DNA of 50,419 nucleotides from Hyphomicrobiales bacterium (GCA_900472625.1 UCIT01000019.1:1-50419); one strand, 5' to 3'. Positions 20,547-31,698 are shown, numbered from the stretch's first letter. Numbers and translations are program-made. The notes: generated by a model from the letters alone, not told the origin.

Positions 20547-21989
20547 ATGAAAGTTCTTTCGGTTTCGTCCGAAGTCTTCCCATTGGTGAAAACAGGGGGC
20601 CTGGCCGATGTGGCCGGCGCCCTGCCCATCGCGCTCAAGCGCTTCGGCGTGGAAACGAAAACCCTCATGCCCGGCTATCCCGCCGTCATGCGGGCGATCA
20701 CCGATCCCGTCGTGCGCCTGACTTTCGATGATCTGCTGGGCGAGCCCGCGACGATCCTGGAAGTGAAGCACGAGGGTCTCGATATCCTCGTGCTCGACGC
20801 CCCCGCCTATTACGACCGGGCGGGCGGCCCCTATCTCGATCCCACAGGCAAGGACTATCCCGACAACTGGCGCCGCTTCGCTGCCCTGTCGCTAGCCGCC
20901 GCCGAAATCGCCGCCGGCCTGATGCCCGGCTGGCGCCCCGACCTCGTCCATGCCCATGACTGGCAGGCGGCGATGACGCCCGTCTACATGCGCTACTACC
21001 CGACGCCGGAGCTGCCGAGCATTCTGACGATCCACAACATCGCCTTTCAGGGCCAGTTCGGCGCCGACATTCTGCCCGGCCTGCGCCTGCCGCCGCATGC
21101 GTTCTCAACCGAGAGCATCGAATATTACGGCAATATCGGCTTCCTCAAGGGCGGCCTGAAGACGGCACATGCAATCACCACCGTCAGCCCCTCCTACGCG
21201 ACCGAGATTCTCGACGCCGAATTCGGCATGGGGCTGGAAGGCGTCATCGCCAGCCGGCTCGAGGCGCTGCACGGCATCGTCAACGGCATCGACGCCGACA
21301 TCTGGAACCCGGCCACCGATCCCGTCGTCCACACCCATTACACCGCCGCCACGCTGAAGAGCCGCGCCGAAAACCGCCATTCCGTCGCCGAGTTCTTCGG
21401 CCTCCACCAGGACAGCGCGCCGATCTTCTGCATCATCAGCCGCCTGACCTGGCAAAAGGGCATGGACCTGATCGCGGCCACCGCCGACGAGATCGTCGCC
21501 ATGGGCGGCAAGCTCGCCATCCTGGGCTCCGGCGATCCGGCCCTCGAAGGTTCGCTGCTCGCCGCCGCCGCCCGCCATCCCGGCCGCATCGGCGTCTCGA
21601 TTGGTTACAACGAGCCGATGTCGCATCTGATGCAGGCCGGCTGCGACGCCATCATCATCCCGTCGCGATTCGAACCCTGCGGCCTCACCCAGCTTTATGG
21701 CCTGCGCTACGGCTGCGTGCCGATCGTCGCCCATACCGGCGGCCTCGCCGACACCGTGATCGACGCCAATCACGCAGCACTTGCGGCCAAAGTGGCAACC
21801 GGGATACAATTCTCTCCGGTGACCGCGTCAGGTCTGTTGCACGCTGTTCGCCGTGCGCTACATCTCTACACCGATCAAAAGGTCTGGACCCAATTGCAAA
21901 AGCAGGGCATGAAATCGGATGTTTCGTGGGAGAAAAGCGCCGAGCGCTATGCTGCCCTCTATTCAAGCCTCGCCCCGAAAGGCAAGTGA
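20547..21989 (+). CDS. glgA: Glycogen synthase (ADP-glucose)
   Basis: GT5 glycosyltransferase that adds glucose from ADP-glucose to the glucan chain. 480 residues, the usual length. The substrate-binding KTGGLADV motif lies at residues 15-22 (K15). The C-terminal nucleotide-binding part has [11 protein letters not shown] and the GT-B signature [17 protein letters not shown] with the catalytic glutamate region. It starts three bases after glgC and is followed by pgm after six bases. Confidence 0.97.
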   Translation: MKVLSVSSEVFPLVKTGGLADVAGALPIALKRFGVETKTLMPGYPAVMRAITDPVVRLTFDDLLGEPATILEVKHEGLDILVLDAPAYYDRAGGPYLDPTGKDYPDNWRRFAALSLAAAEIAAGLMPGWRPDLVHAHDWQAAMTPVYMRYYPTPELPSILTIHNIAFQGQFGADILPGLRLPPHAFSTESIEYYGNIGFLKGGLKTAHAITTVSPSYATEILDAEFGMGLEGVIASRLEALHGIVNGIDADIWNPATDPVVHTHYTAATLKSRAENRHSVAEFFGLHQDSAPIFCIISRLTWQKGMDLIAATADEIVAMGGKLAILGSGDPALEGSLLAAAARHPGRIGVSIGYNEPMSHLMQAGCDAIIIPSRFEPCGLTQLYGLRYGCVPIVAHTGGLADTVIDANHAALAAKVATGIQFSPVTASGLLHAVRRALHLYTDQKVWTQLQKQGMKSDVSWEKSAERYAALYSSLAPKGK

Positions 21990-23627
<1,638 letters not shown>

Positions 23628-23720
23628 GATCACCTCCATAATGCCCGATCGGGAGCAGCGGATGCATCTACCCCCCTCTGCCTCTTCGACCAGACCGGCC
23701 GCGAGACCGATCGCCTGCCG

Positions 23721-25547
23721 ATGACGCGCGACGGCGACGTCCACCACCTCTTCGTCGAAGGCATCGCCCCCGGCGCCCGCTACGGCTACCGCGCCGACGG
23801 CACCTACGCCCCAGACGACGGCCTCTCGTTCGACGCCTCGAAACTGCTGGTGGATCCCTACGCCAAAGAACTCGACCGCCCCTTCCGCTACGACCCGCTG
23901 CTCTCGAAATTCGGCGCCGACACGCAGCACCTCGTCCCCCGGGCGATCGTTACCCGCGATGTCAAGGTCGCAATGCAAAAGCCCGTCTTCCGACCGGGCG
24001 GCTTCATCTACGAGGTCGCGGTCCGCCCCTTCACCATGCTGCATCCCGACGTGCCGGAGGCCCAGCGCGGTACGATCGCGGCGCTCGCCCACCCCGCCGT
24101 CATCGCCCACCTCAAGCGCATCGGCGTCGATGCCGTCGAGTTGATGCCGATCACCGCCTGGATCGACGAACGCCACCTGCCGCCGCTCGGCCTCACCAAT
24201 GGCTGGGGCTACAACCCCGTCGCCTTCATGGCGCTCGACCCGCGCCTTGCCCCCGGCGGCGTCGCCGAGCTACGCGACACGGTCGCCAAGCTGCACGCCG
24301 AAGGCATCGGCGTCATCCTCGATCTGGTCTTCAACCACACCGGCGAAAGCGACCGCTTCGGCCCGACGCTCTCCATGCGCGGCCTCGACAATCGCAACCT
24401 GCTGCGCCACGTCGACGGCCAGCCGGGCACGCTGGTCAACGACACCGGCACCGGCAACACCGTCGCCTGCGACCACCCCTACGTCAGACAGCTGGTCATC
24501 GACACGCTGCGCCATTTCGTGCTCCACGCCGGCATCGACGGCTTCCGCTTCGACCTCGCGCCGATCATCGGCCGCACCGCCTCCGGCTTCGAGGCACATG
24601 GCGGGACGCTGACGGCGATGCTGGAAGACGAGGTGCTGGCGGATCGCATCATGATCGCCGAGCCCTGGGACATCGGCCCCGGAGGCTACCAGCTCGGCAA
24701 CTTCCCCGCCCCCTTCCTCGAATGGAACGACCGCGTCCGCGACGATTTGCGCTGCTACTGGCGCGGCGATCACCATAAGACCGGCGCGCTGGCATCGGCG
24801 CTGGCAGGCTCCTCCGACATCTTCGCCCGCAACGGCGCCACAGCCACCCGCAGCGTCAACTTCCTCGCCGCCCATGACGGCTTCACGCTGAACGACCTCG
24901 TCTCCTACGCGGGCAAGCACAACGAGGCCAATGGCGAGGACAACCGCGACGGCCACAACGAGAACCATTCCTGGAACAACGGCGCCGAGGGTGAAACGAA
25001 AGACCCCGACATCCTCGCGCGCCGCCGAGCCGACCTGAAGGCCCTGCTCTCCACCCTGTTTGCCACCCGTGGCACCATCATGCTCACCGCGGGCGACGAG
25101 GGCGGTCGCAGCCAGCGTGGCAACAACAACGCCTATTGCCAGGACAACGCGATCACCTGGGTCGACTGGTCCGCGCTCGACGAGGACCTGATATCGCACA
25201 CCGCCTTCATTGCTTCGCTGCGCCGGCGCTTCGATGTCTTCGCAACATTCGAGTTCTTCACCGGCAACGGCGATGTCGCATGGATCTCGCCATCCGGCGA
25301 GACGATGCATGTGTCGGAGTGGGAAACGCCCGACTTCGCGACGCTCGGCATGATCCTGAGGTCGAAGGACAGCGACAGCGGCAACAAGGTTCGCCTCGCC
25401 CTGCTCTTCAACCGCGCCCACACCTCGCAGACATTTTCCCTGCCCGGCACGACGTCTTGGCGCCCGCTATCATCCGCCGGAACGGGAAAGACCACGGCGA
25501 AAGCCGAAGTAGCACCACGCTCGGTTGCTTTTCTGATTGAAAATTGA
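23721..25547 (+). CDS. glgX: Glycogen debranching protein GlgX, N-terminally shortened and start-altered
   Basis: GH13 isoamylase-type enzyme that removes the short branches left by GlgP. The catalytic residues are intact: D278 in DGFRFDLAP, E314 in IMIAEPWDIG and D386 in AAHDGFTLND. The 5' end is abnormal. Coding similarity continues upstream of the ATG at 23721 (LCLFDQTGRETDRLP, from about 23676), but no start codon exists in that frame between it and the pgm stop. About 35 residues that normally precede LCLFD (start of the CBM48 domain) are missing. A ribosome site (GGGAG, 23651-23655) precedes an ATG at 23662 in another frame. That 20-codon reading passes a run of six C and stops at TGA 23722-23724, overlapping ATG 23721. 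So translation may restart at 23721, or one base is missing in the C run. Function is uncertain. Confidence 0.8.
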   Translation: MTRDGDVHHLFVEGIAPGARYGYRADGTYAPDDGLSFDASKLLVDPYAKELDRPFRYDPLLSKFGADTQHLVPRAIVTRDVKVAMQKPVFRPGGFIYEVAVRPFTMLHPDVPEAQRGTIAALAHPAVIAHLKRIGVDAVELMPITAWIDERHLPPLGLTNGWGYNPVAFMALDPRLAPGGVAELRDTVAKLHAEGIGVILDLVFNHTGESDRFGPTLSMRGLDNRNLLRHVDGQPGTLVNDTGTGNTVACDHPYVRQLVIDTLRHFVLHAGIDGFRFDLAPIIGRTASGFEAHGGTLTAMLEDEVLADRIMIAEPWDIGPGGYQLGNFPAPFLEWNDRVRDDLRCYWRGDHHKTGALASALAGSSDIFARNGATATRSVNFLAAHDGFTLNDLVSYAGKHNEANGEDNRDGHNENHSWNNGAEGETKDPDILARRRADLKALLSTLFATRGTIMLTAGDEGGRSQRGNNNAYCQDNAITWVDWSALDEDLISHTAFIASLRRRFDVFATFEFFTGNGDVAWISPSGETMHVSEWETPDFATLGMILRSKDSDSGNKVRLALLFNRAHTSQTFSLPGTTSWRPLSSAGTGKTTAKAEVAPRSVAFLIEN

Positions 25548-25634
25548 CAGCTTCAAGACGGCGGGAAATTCCCTGTCGTAATCGTCCTATACGCATTGTA
25601 AGACTTTAAACTGCTGCTATTTCACGAGGAATCA

Positions 25635-26120
25635 ATGGTCAAAGAAATTTCGCTCGCCGACGTGCGCGGGCTGATCGGCACGGAAACCGGCCTTTCCGAC
25701 TGGATCCTCGTCGATCAGACGATGATCGACGCTTTTGCCCATGCCACCGACGACCACCAGTTCATCCATGTGGACCCGGAGCGCGCCGCGCAAAGCCCCT
25801 TCGGCGGCACCATCGCCCACGGCTTCCTCACCCTCTCGCTGCTCTCGACCATGAACTACAACTGCCTGCCGAAGGTGCGCGAGCAGACGATGGGCATCAA
25901 CTACGGCTTCGACACCGTCCGCTTCGTCGCGCCCGTCAAATCCGGCGCCCGCATCCGCGGCCACTTCATCCTCGCCGACGCCCGCTTCCGCGGCGCAGGC
26001 ATGCTGATGACCACCTACGACCTGACGATCGAGATCGAAAACGAACGCAAGCCTGCCCTCACCGCCAAATGGATCACCATCGTCCAGTTCGACCCGAAGG
26101 ACCGGCCGGACGACGTTTGA
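25635..26120 (+). CDS. MaoC family dehydratase (hot-dog fold enoyl-CoA hydratase-like)
   Basis: Protein of 161 residues with the R-specific hydratase signature: ATDDHQFIH puts the catalytic pair at D40 and H45, followed by FGGTIAHGFLTLSLL, the hot-dog helix region. It likely hydrates or dehydrates an acyl-CoA; the exact substrate cannot be read. ACGAGGA lies upstream of the ATG. It stands alone, 87 bases after glgX, with no obvious terminator between, so read-through from the glycogen operon is possible. Confidence 0.9.
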   Translation: MVKEISLADVRGLIGTETGLSDWILVDQTMIDAFAHATDDHQFIHVDPERAAQSPFGGTIAHGFLTLSLLSTMNYNCLPKVREQTMGINYGFDTVRFVAPVKSGARIRGHFILADARFRGAGMLMTTYDLTIEIENERKPALTAKWITIVQFDPKDRPDDV

Positions 26121-26147
26121 CAGGACAAACGAGCGCGGGGGGCCGTG

Positions 26148-26382
26148 ATGAGTTTGATTGAAAATGAGCGGACACGGCTATTGGCCAACGCGCTGGACCG
26201 CGCATCGACGGCGTGCTTCACCGTCGATGATCATCACGCCTATCGCCGGCGTCCTCTATAATATAAGTAGTTTCAATCAGTTATCTGGCCTTTGGTTGGC
26301 GGGATACCTGTGTGGTTGGCTTTTCGTCGCCACGCTATTACATTATTTGGCGAGAAGAATACTGAAGGGACTCATACCATGA
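26148..26382 (+). pseudogene. Small membrane protein gene broken by a frameshift
   Basis: Two reading frames together make one sensible small protein. The first (26148-26261) reads MSLIENERTRLLANALDRAS then TACFTV and soon hits a stop. The second, in the +1 frame from about 26227, reads MIITPIAGVLYNISSF then two hydrophobic stretches (GLWLAGYLCGWLFVATLLHY) and RRILKGLIP. Joined, they give about 77 residues with an N-terminal soluble segment and two membrane helices, a layout seen in small rhizobial membrane proteins. A single extra or missing base near 26222-26230 explains the break. The second part could still be made from ATG 26227 (51 residues). Its stop overlaps the ATG of the next small gene (ATGA). 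Confidence 0.6.
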
Positions 26383-26504
26383 ATACCGGTGGTTTGCTTT
26401 TCATATCCTTCGGCTTGCCGGCAATCATCGGCATCATCGCTTATGCTGCGGTTCTCCTGCATGAACGGGAATGGCGGAAGCATCGCAGCGAGCCCGGCGA
26501 GTAA
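26379..26504 (+). CDS. 41-residue single-helix membrane protein
   Basis: Reads MNTGGLLFISFGLPAIIGI and continues to a charged tail, HEREWRKHRSEPGE. One membrane helix (about 5-27) leaves a short basic/acidic tail inside the cell. The start overlaps the stop of the preceding frameshifted gene by four bases, the usual sign of coupled translation, so both probably belong to one small operon. No homolog is recognised. If translation of the upstream gene is broken, this one may also be affected. Confidence 0.5.
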   Translation: MNTGGLLFISFGLPAIIGIIAYAAVLLHEREWRKHRSEPGE

Positions 26505-26575
26505 GGCCGCGTTCGCCAAAACACCCCCCAATATCCAGTGTCGTATTCGCAAGACAAATGCCCTATGATTGGGCC

Positions 26576-26746
26576 ATGGCAAAATTGGCAGCACAATCAG
26601 CGGTTATCGTTCGCGACGAGAAGACGGGCAAGACCGTCACCGTACGCGGCGCGGGCGCGCTGAAAGACAGCGATCTAAAGATTCGCAAGGGTATCGATCT
26701 GACCAAGCCGATTGCCTCGCAGTCTCTGAAAGACGAGCGTAAGTAG
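26576..26746 (+). CDS. Small antitoxin-like protein paired with PIN toxin
   Basis: 56 residues starting MAKLAAQSAVIVRDEKTG. The middle (TVTVRGAGALKDSDLKIRKG) and the end (DLTKPIASQSLKDERK) resemble small partner proteins found immediately before PIN-domain toxins in rhizobia. It is basic and too short for a full Phd/AbrB fold, so how it would bind DNA is unclear. The gene ends 13 bases before the toxin start, fitting one transcript with antitoxin first. Assignment rests mainly on position. Confidence 0.6.
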   Translation: MAKLAAQSAVIVRDEKTGKTVTVRGAGALKDSDLKIRKGIDLTKPIASQSLKDERK

Positions 26747-26759
26747 AGGCACGAGACGG

Positions 26760-27185
26760 TTGCGAGGCGTTCTGCTCGACACGCATGCGCTCTACTGGCT
26801 GGTCAGCGGAACCCAACCCCTCTCCGACGAAGCCCTTGTTGCAATCGGTGAAAGCCAGGAGGCAGGTTCTCTCTGCGTATCTGCGATAACGGCGTGGGAG
26901 TTGTCGCTTGCCATTCGCAAACCGAAAAACGCCCCAGAAATAGGCGACGTCAACGCCGGAAAATGGTTTCGGCAAGCCGTGCGGGAGACCGCCGCAAAAC
27001 TGGTCTCCATCAATCTGAACATTGCGGTCGAGGCGGCCAACGTGGTCGCCGCAACCGGACAAAAGGATCCCGGCGACTGCTATCTGATGGCAACTGCACG
27101 CGTCAGAAGAATACCGATCATTTCCCGCGACAGGGCCATGCAAGCGATCGCCGCGACCGGCTACATCGACATAGTCAGTTGCTGA
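26760..27185 (+). CDS. PIN-domain ribonuclease, VapC-like toxin
   Basis: 141 residues with the PIN acidic set: D7 in LLDTHALYWLV, E47 in ITAWELS, D103 and D106 in DPGDCYLMATA and D124 in SRDRAM. These coordinate Mg2+ or Mn2+ for RNA cleavage; VapC toxins usually cut tRNA or rRNA. The start is a TTG (26760), since the domain begins right there and no ATG or GTG lies upstream in frame. A weak start would keep toxin level below that of the 56-residue partner encoded just before. Ends 52 bases from the convergent VOC gene. Confidence 0.85.
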   Translation: MRGVLLDTHALYWLVSGTQPLSDEALVAIGESQEAGSLCVSAITAWELSLAIRKPKNAPEIGDVNAGKWFRQAVRETAAKLVSINLNIAVEAANVVAATGQKDPGDCYLMATARVRRIPIISRDRAMQAIAATGYIDIVSC

Positions 27186-27237
27186 CCCAATCGCTGGCAA
27201 CTCCGCTCCGACAACCCGTCCTGCCCCTCAACCAGCA

Positions 27238-27651
27238 TTATTTCTCCAACCCAACCGCCCCAGGCCCATTCACCTCGACGATATTCCGATCCGGATCAAG
27301 CAGATACGCCTGCGGAAACCCCGCCGGCCCCTCGAGCCTCAGATGCAATTTCCACGGATCGCCGTCCGGTGCATCCTCCCTGAAACCCCGCGCCATCAAC
27401 CCCTTCAGACAGGCCTCGAAGTCGTCGGTGCGCAACGCGAAATGGCCGTCGGTGGTGTCGATGGTCGCGGTGCGTCGCAGCGCGCCGGATGGATTGACGA
27501 TCAGGTGAATCTGCTGCGCACCGCAGGCAAGCCATGCCCCGACGGAATCGAACGGCGGCCGCTCGATCTGCTCAAGGCCGAAGACATCGCGATAGAAGGC
27601 GACGGAGCGGTCGATATCAGTCACGACAATGGAAACGTGATGCAGCATCAT
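27238..27651 (-). CDS. VOC (glyoxalase/bleomycin-resistance-like) family protein
   Basis: 137 residues with one pair of beta-alpha-beta-beta-beta modules. The N-terminus LHHVSIVVTDIDRSVAFYRD is the classic opening; metal-ligand candidates are H in LHHVS, H in QIHLIV and E in NIVEVNG. Substrate unknown; relatives include glyoxalase I-like enzymes and ring-cleavage dioxygenases. A GGGGTGA site precedes the tandem ATG codons (27651 and 27648). Confidence 0.88.
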   Translation of the reverse strand: MMLHHVSIVVTDIDRSVAFYRDVFGLEQIERPPFDSVGAWLACGAQQIHLIVNPSGALRRTATIDTTDGHFALRTDDFEACLKGLMARGFREDAPDGDPWKLHLRLEGPAGFPQAYLLDPDRNIVEVNGPGAVGLEK

Positions 27652-27798
27652 CGGACATCACCCCGGGTTTCGGTTGCGCCATGCGCGACCTGAAGGACCG
27701 AAGACTAATCCCGCCACCTCATCATGGCAAGAATGCTCGCTGGGGAAGGACCGCGCGGCAGGATACCCGCCACGCAGCAATTCATGACGACTTGGCGA

Positions 27799-28347
27799 TC
27801 AATGCGCCGCGTCCGCCGCGCCTTCGGCGAGCAGCCCGAAGACGAAGTCGGCAAACGAGCGCCAGCACTCTACCCGGAACGTGTCTTCCTCGGTGCGGAA
27901 CAGCACGATCTCGGCCTTGCCGAACAGCGTGCGCGAGCAGGCGCCAACAGGGAACGCGTCGAGCGACAGGTCCTGCGGGCAACCGGCCATGATCGCCGTT
28001 TCGGCGCCGGGCCCGGAGACGATGATCGCAACGTTTCGATGCGAGACGTCGGTCGCCGAGTGCACGACGCCGGTGCCCTTGAGCGCCGTCATCATGTCGC
28101 CCCCGGCCTCGTCGATGACGAGCCATTCGTCCGGTCCGAGCCAGAGCGCCGAGCGGCTACCCGAGCGGCCCGACGTCTTCGGCGCGGCGGGAATGGTCAC
28201 CCCGAGCGCCGACGACAGCGCCGCCAGCGATTCCGCCGGCGCGCGCAGCGCCACGCGGGTGGCATGAGGCGCCGGTGTCAGCCGCACGCTGGCCGAGCCG
28301 CCCTGCTTGCCCGAAAGCACGGATGTGCTAACTGCCGTATCAGCCAT
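27799..28347 (-). CDS. soxG: Sarcosine oxidase gamma subunit
   Basis: 182 residues starting MADTAVSTSVLSGK. SoxG is the small structural subunit of heterotetrameric sarcosine oxidase; its fold resembles the folate-binding part of GcvT. Features seen are LGPDEWLVID and, near the end, FRTEEDTFRVECWRSFADF. ATG 28347 is preferred over an in-frame TTG at 28371 because AAGGAGG sits 8 bases before it. That ribosome site lies inside the last codons of soxA, with which the gene overlaps by eight bases. Last gene of the soxBDAG operon. Confidence 0.92.
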   Translation of the reverse strand: MADTAVSTSVLSGKQGGSASVRLTPAPHATRVALRAPAESLAALSSALGVTIPAAPKTSGRSGSRSALWLGPDEWLVIDEAGGDMMTALKGTGVVHSATDVSHRNVAIIVSGPGAETAIMAGCPQDLSLDAFPVGACSRTLFGKAEIVLFRTEEDTFRVECWRSFADFVFGLLAEGAADAAH

Positions 28348-31300
28348 TGATGCGGCCTCCTTCTTTATCAAAGAACACCATGTCGGTCACCTCGACCGCT
28401 ATGGTCTTGTCCGGCATCGGCACATAGAGCGTCTCGCCCTTGCGCGCCCGACCGCCCGCAACCAGCGCAAACGCGATCGACTTGCCGAGGTTTTCCGACC
28501 AGTAGGACGAAGTGACGTGGCCGAGCATGGTCATCGGCTTCGGCTGGTTCGGGTTGGCGACGATCTGCGCGCCCTCTTCCAGCACCGTCATCGGATCCTT
28601 GGTTACGAGGCCGACGAGCTGCTTGCGGCCTTCCTTGACGAGATCCGGCCGCTTCAGCCCGCGAATGCCGACGAAATCGGTCTTCTTCTTCGACACCGCC
28701 CAGTTCAGGCCGGCATCGTCAGGCGTCACGGTCCCGTCGGTGTCCTGGCCGACGATGATGTAGCCCTTCTCGGCGCGCAGCACGTGCATCGTCTCGGTGC
28801 CGTAGACGCAGGCGCCGAGCGGTTCGGCATTGGCCCAGACGGCTTCGAGAACCGACTGGCCGTAATCGGCCGGCACGTTGATTTCGAAGCCGGTCTCGCC
28901 GGTGAACGACACGCGGAAGAGGCGTGCCGGCACGCCCATGACCGTGCACTCGGCAACGCTCATATGCGGGAAAGCCTCGTTGGAGATATCGACGCCGTCT
29001 ACCAGCGGCGCGACGATCTCGCGCGCCTTCGGACCCTGCACGGCGATAACCGCCCACTGCTCGGTCACCGAGGTCAGCCACACCTTCAGATGCGGGAACT
29101 CGGTCTGCAGGTAGTCTTCCATGTGGTTGAGCACGCGCGGCGCGCCGCCCGTCGTCGTCGTTACGTGGAAACGATCGTCGGCCAGGCGCCCGACCACGCC
29201 GTCGTCATAGACGAAGCCGTCGTCGCGGGTCATGATGCCGTAGCGGCACTTGCCGGGCTTCAGCGTGTCCCACGCGTTGGTGTACATCAGGTTCATGAAC
29301 TCGGCCGCGTCAGGCCCGACGACCTCGATCTTGCCGAGCGTCGAGGCGTCGAACACGCCGGCCACATCGCGCGCCGTCTTGCATTCGCGGGCGACCGCCT
29401 GGTGCATCGTTTCGCCGGCACGCGGATAGAACCACGCACGCTTCCAGTTGCCGACATCCTCGAACACCGCACCTTGCGCTTCTTCCCACTGGTGCAGCGG
29501 CGTCTTGCGCGTCGGATCGAACAGCTCGCCACGCGAATGCGCGATCAGCGTGCCGTAGGTCACTGGTGTATAGGGCGCGCGGAAGGTGGTGAGGCCGACC
29601 TGCGGGATCTCCTTGCCCAGCATTTCGGCGGCGATCGCCAGGCCGTGCATGTTGGAGAGCTTGCCCTGGTCCGACGCCATGCCGTTGGTGGTGAAGCGCT
29701 TGATGTGCTCAATCGAGTGCATCCCTTCGCGCACGGCAAGGCGGATATCCTTGGCGCAGACGTCGTGCTGGAAATCGATGAACGCCTTGGCGCTGGTCTC
29801 CGGCCCCGCCCCTTCGCCAGCCCCGATCATCCCGCCGGTCCACTGATAGGCCTGCTCGGACGGCAGGCTGATCTTGCCACCCGAGGACGTTGCAGCCGAG
29901 GCCTTGCCGGCCGCCTGCGCCATCAACTCACCGGCGGCGAGCGATTCCTCGATCGTCCGCTGCAGGTCGTCCGTGCCGTTGCAGGCGCCGACAGAGAGGC
30001 AATCCTGCGCATAGGTGCCGGGCAGGAAGCGCTGCGTTTCCGGCTCGAACTTCACCTTGCCGCGCGACTGCGAAAACAGGTGCACGGACGGCGTCCAGCC
30101 GGCCGAGACCAAGAGCGCATCGACGGCGATCTTGCGCGGCGAGCCGCCGCCGTTGCGGGCGACCGTCATCGACGACACACGCAGCTTGCCTGACGTGTTG
30201 ACCACCGACTGGCCGGCGAGAACGTCGATCCCAAGCGAACGGGCTTCCGCCAGTACCGCCGCGCCCGGCGTCTGCCGGCTATCCACGATCGCGGCGATCT
30301 CGACACCTGCGCGTTTCAGGTCGAAGGCGGCTTCGTAGGCCGAGTCATGCGCGGTATAGACGCCGACCTTCTGGCCAACGGCGACGCCGTACTGGTTGAG
30401 ATACATCCGCGCCGCCGAGGCCAGCATGATGCCGGGGCGGTCGTTGTTCGGGAACACCATGTGACGCTCGATCGCGCCGTTGGCGAGGATGACGCGCTTG
30501 GCGCGCACCTGCCACAACCGTTCGCGCGGCAGGTCACGGCCGGGATTGGCGACATGGTCGGTGACGCGCTCCGCAAGACCGACGAAATTGTGGTTGTAGT
30601 AGCCGAATGCCGTCGTGCGGGTCAGCACCTGCACATTATCAAGCGCCTTCAGGCTGGCGATCGTCTTCTGCACCCAGGCGTATCCATCGAGGCCATCGAC
30701 CTTGACGCCGCTGTCATAGCGCAGCGCGCCGCCGGCTTCCGCCTGCTCGTCGCAGAGGATGACCCTGGCGCCGGCATGCGCGGCAGCCAGTGCAGCCGAG
30801 AGGCCAGCGACACCGGCACCAACGACAAGCACGTCGCAATAGGCATATCGGCTGGCATAGTGATCGGGATCGGCCTCCTTCGGCGCAACGCCGAGACCGG
30901 CGGCGCGGCGGATGATCGGCTCATAGACATGCTTCCACGCAGCCCGCGGCCACATGAAGGTCTTGTAGTAGAAGCCGGCCGCGAAGAACGGCGACAGGAA
31001 ATTGTTGATGCCGCCGATATCGAAGGAGAGCGACGGGAAGCGGTTCTGCGATTCGACGATCATCCCGTCGAACACTTCCTGTACGGTAGCGCGCACGTTC
31101 GGCTGCTTGCGGGCGGCATCGCGTGACACGTCGATCAGCGCGTTCGGCTCTTCGGCACCGGCAGACAGAATACCGCGCGGCCGGTGATACTTGAACGAGC
31201 GACCGACGAGATGGATGTTGTTGGCAATCAGCGCCGAGGCGACGGTATCGCCCTCAAGCGCCGTGTAGGTCTTGCCGTCGAAGGTGAAGCGCGCGGTTCT

Positions 31301-31348
31301 GGCGGGCGTCAGGCGGCCCTTGCCGGCGATGCGGTTGGTAACGCTCAT
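28340..31348 (-). CDS. soxA: Sarcosine oxidase alpha subunit
   Basis: 1,002 residues, the usual size. The N-terminal part (about 15-100) resembles a ferredoxin-like domain (FTFDGKTYTALEGDTVASAL). The dinucleotide-binding domain (about 165-430) starts DVLVVGAGVAGLSAALAAAH and binds NAD. The C-terminal half (about 600-1000) is the folate-binding GcvT-like region, with FTGETGFEINVPADY. In the family, sarcosine is oxidised on the beta subunit and the methylene group is passed to tetrahydrofolate bound on alpha, yielding glycine, methylene-THF and hydrogen peroxide. Overlaps soxD by four bases at its start and soxG by eight at its end. Confidence 0.96.
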   Translation of the reverse strand: MSVTNRIAGKGRLTPARTARFTFDGKTYTALEGDTVASALIANNIHLVGRSFKYHRPRGILSAGAEEPNALIDVSRDAARKQPNVRATVQEVFDGMIVESQNRFPSLSFDIGGINNFLSPFFAAGFYYKTFMWPRAAWKHVYEPIIRRAAGLGVAPKEADPDHYASRYAYCDVLVVGAGVAGLSAALAAAHAGARVILCDEQAEAGGALRYDSGVKVDGLDGYAWVQKTIASLKALDNVQVLTRTTAFGYYNHNFVGLAERVTDHVANPGRDLPRERLWQVRAKRVILANGAIERHMVFPNNDRPGIMLASAARMYLNQYGVAVGQKVGVYTAHDSAYEAAFDLKRAGVEIAAIVDSRQTPGAAVLAEARSLGIDVLAGQSVVNTSGKLRVSSMTVARNGGGSPRKIAVDALLVSAGWTPSVHLFSQSRGKVKFEPETQRFLPGTYAQDCLSVGACNGTDDLQRTIEESLAAGELMAQAAGKASAATSSGGKISLPSEQAYQWTGGMIGAGEGAGPETSAKAFIDFQHDVCAKDIRLAVREGMHSIEHIKRFTTNGMASDQGKLSNMHGLAIAAEMLGKEIPQVGLTTFRAPYTPVTYGTLIAHSRGELFDPTRKTPLHQWEEAQGAVFEDVGNWKRAWFYPRAGETMHQAVARECKTARDVAGVFDASTLGKIEVVGPDAAEFMNLMYTNAWDTLKPGKCRYGIMTRDDGFVYDDGVVGRLADDRFHVTTTTGGAPRVLNHMEDYLQTEFPHLKVWLTSVTEQWAVIAVQGPKAREIVAPLVDGVDISNEAFPHMSVAECTVMGVPARLFRVSFTGETGFEINVPADYGQSVLEAVWANAEPLGACVYGTETMHVLRAEKGYIIVGQDTDGTVTPDDAGLNWAVSKKKTDFVGIRGLKRPDLVKEGRKQLVGLVTKDPMTVLEEGAQIVANPNQPKPMTMLGHVTSSYWSENLGKSIAFALVAGGRARKGETLYVPMPDKTIAVEVTDMVFFDKEGGRING

Positions 31349-31686
31349 TTCGCTTCTCCTTCGAGTTGCTCATAGGTCTCGACGGGAGCATGAGGCGTCG
31401 CGGCCGCACCGATATCGGGCTTCGGCTCGCCGGCCTTGTAGGTCATGATGAACTTGTCGCTGATCGTGTCGCGCGCTGCGTTGAAGAAGCGGCCGCATCC
31501 GTGCTGGTGGCGCCAGCGCTCGAAGATCAGGCCCTTGGGGTTGTCGCGCAGGAAGAAGAACTCCTCGAACGCTTCGTCGGAGATCTCTGCGATATTGGTC
31601 GGCCGGGCGATATGCGCATCGCCGGCGCCGCGAAATTCGAGCTCGGAGCGCTCTTCCTGACAGTATGGGCAATAGATAAGAAGCAT
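31345..31686 (-). CDS. soxD: Sarcosine oxidase delta subunit (zinc-binding)
   Basis: 113 residues. C6 and C9 in IYCPYCQEE, with H60 and C64 in RHQHGCGRFF, match the zinc ligands known in the crystallised Corynebacterium enzyme (numbering shifted by one for the second pair). The start lies 12 bases after soxB ends. The order B-D-A-G is the standard one. Confidence 0.95.
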   Translation of the reverse strand: MLLIYCPYCQEERSELEFRGAGDAHIARPTNIAEISDEAFEEFFFLRDNPKGLIFERWRHQHGCGRFFNAARDTISDKFIMTYKAGEPKPDIGAAATPHAPVETYEQLEGEAK

Positions 31687-31698
31687 GATGTCCTCGTG

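Noticed and set aside
19140..20771. Minus-strand reading frame of 543 codons
   Set aside because: Antisense to glgB, glgC and glgA, which are certain genes; typical GC-driven shadow.
21664..21682. tRNA-like T-loop string GATTCGAACCC
   Set aside because: Lies inside glgA, coding for the conserved SRFEPCG; no acceptor stem or anticodon arm around it.
23641..23724. Short frame from ATG 23641 or 23662 as an independent small gene
   Set aside because: Its sequence is the glgX coding DNA read in the wrong frame; better explained as remains of the glgX start.
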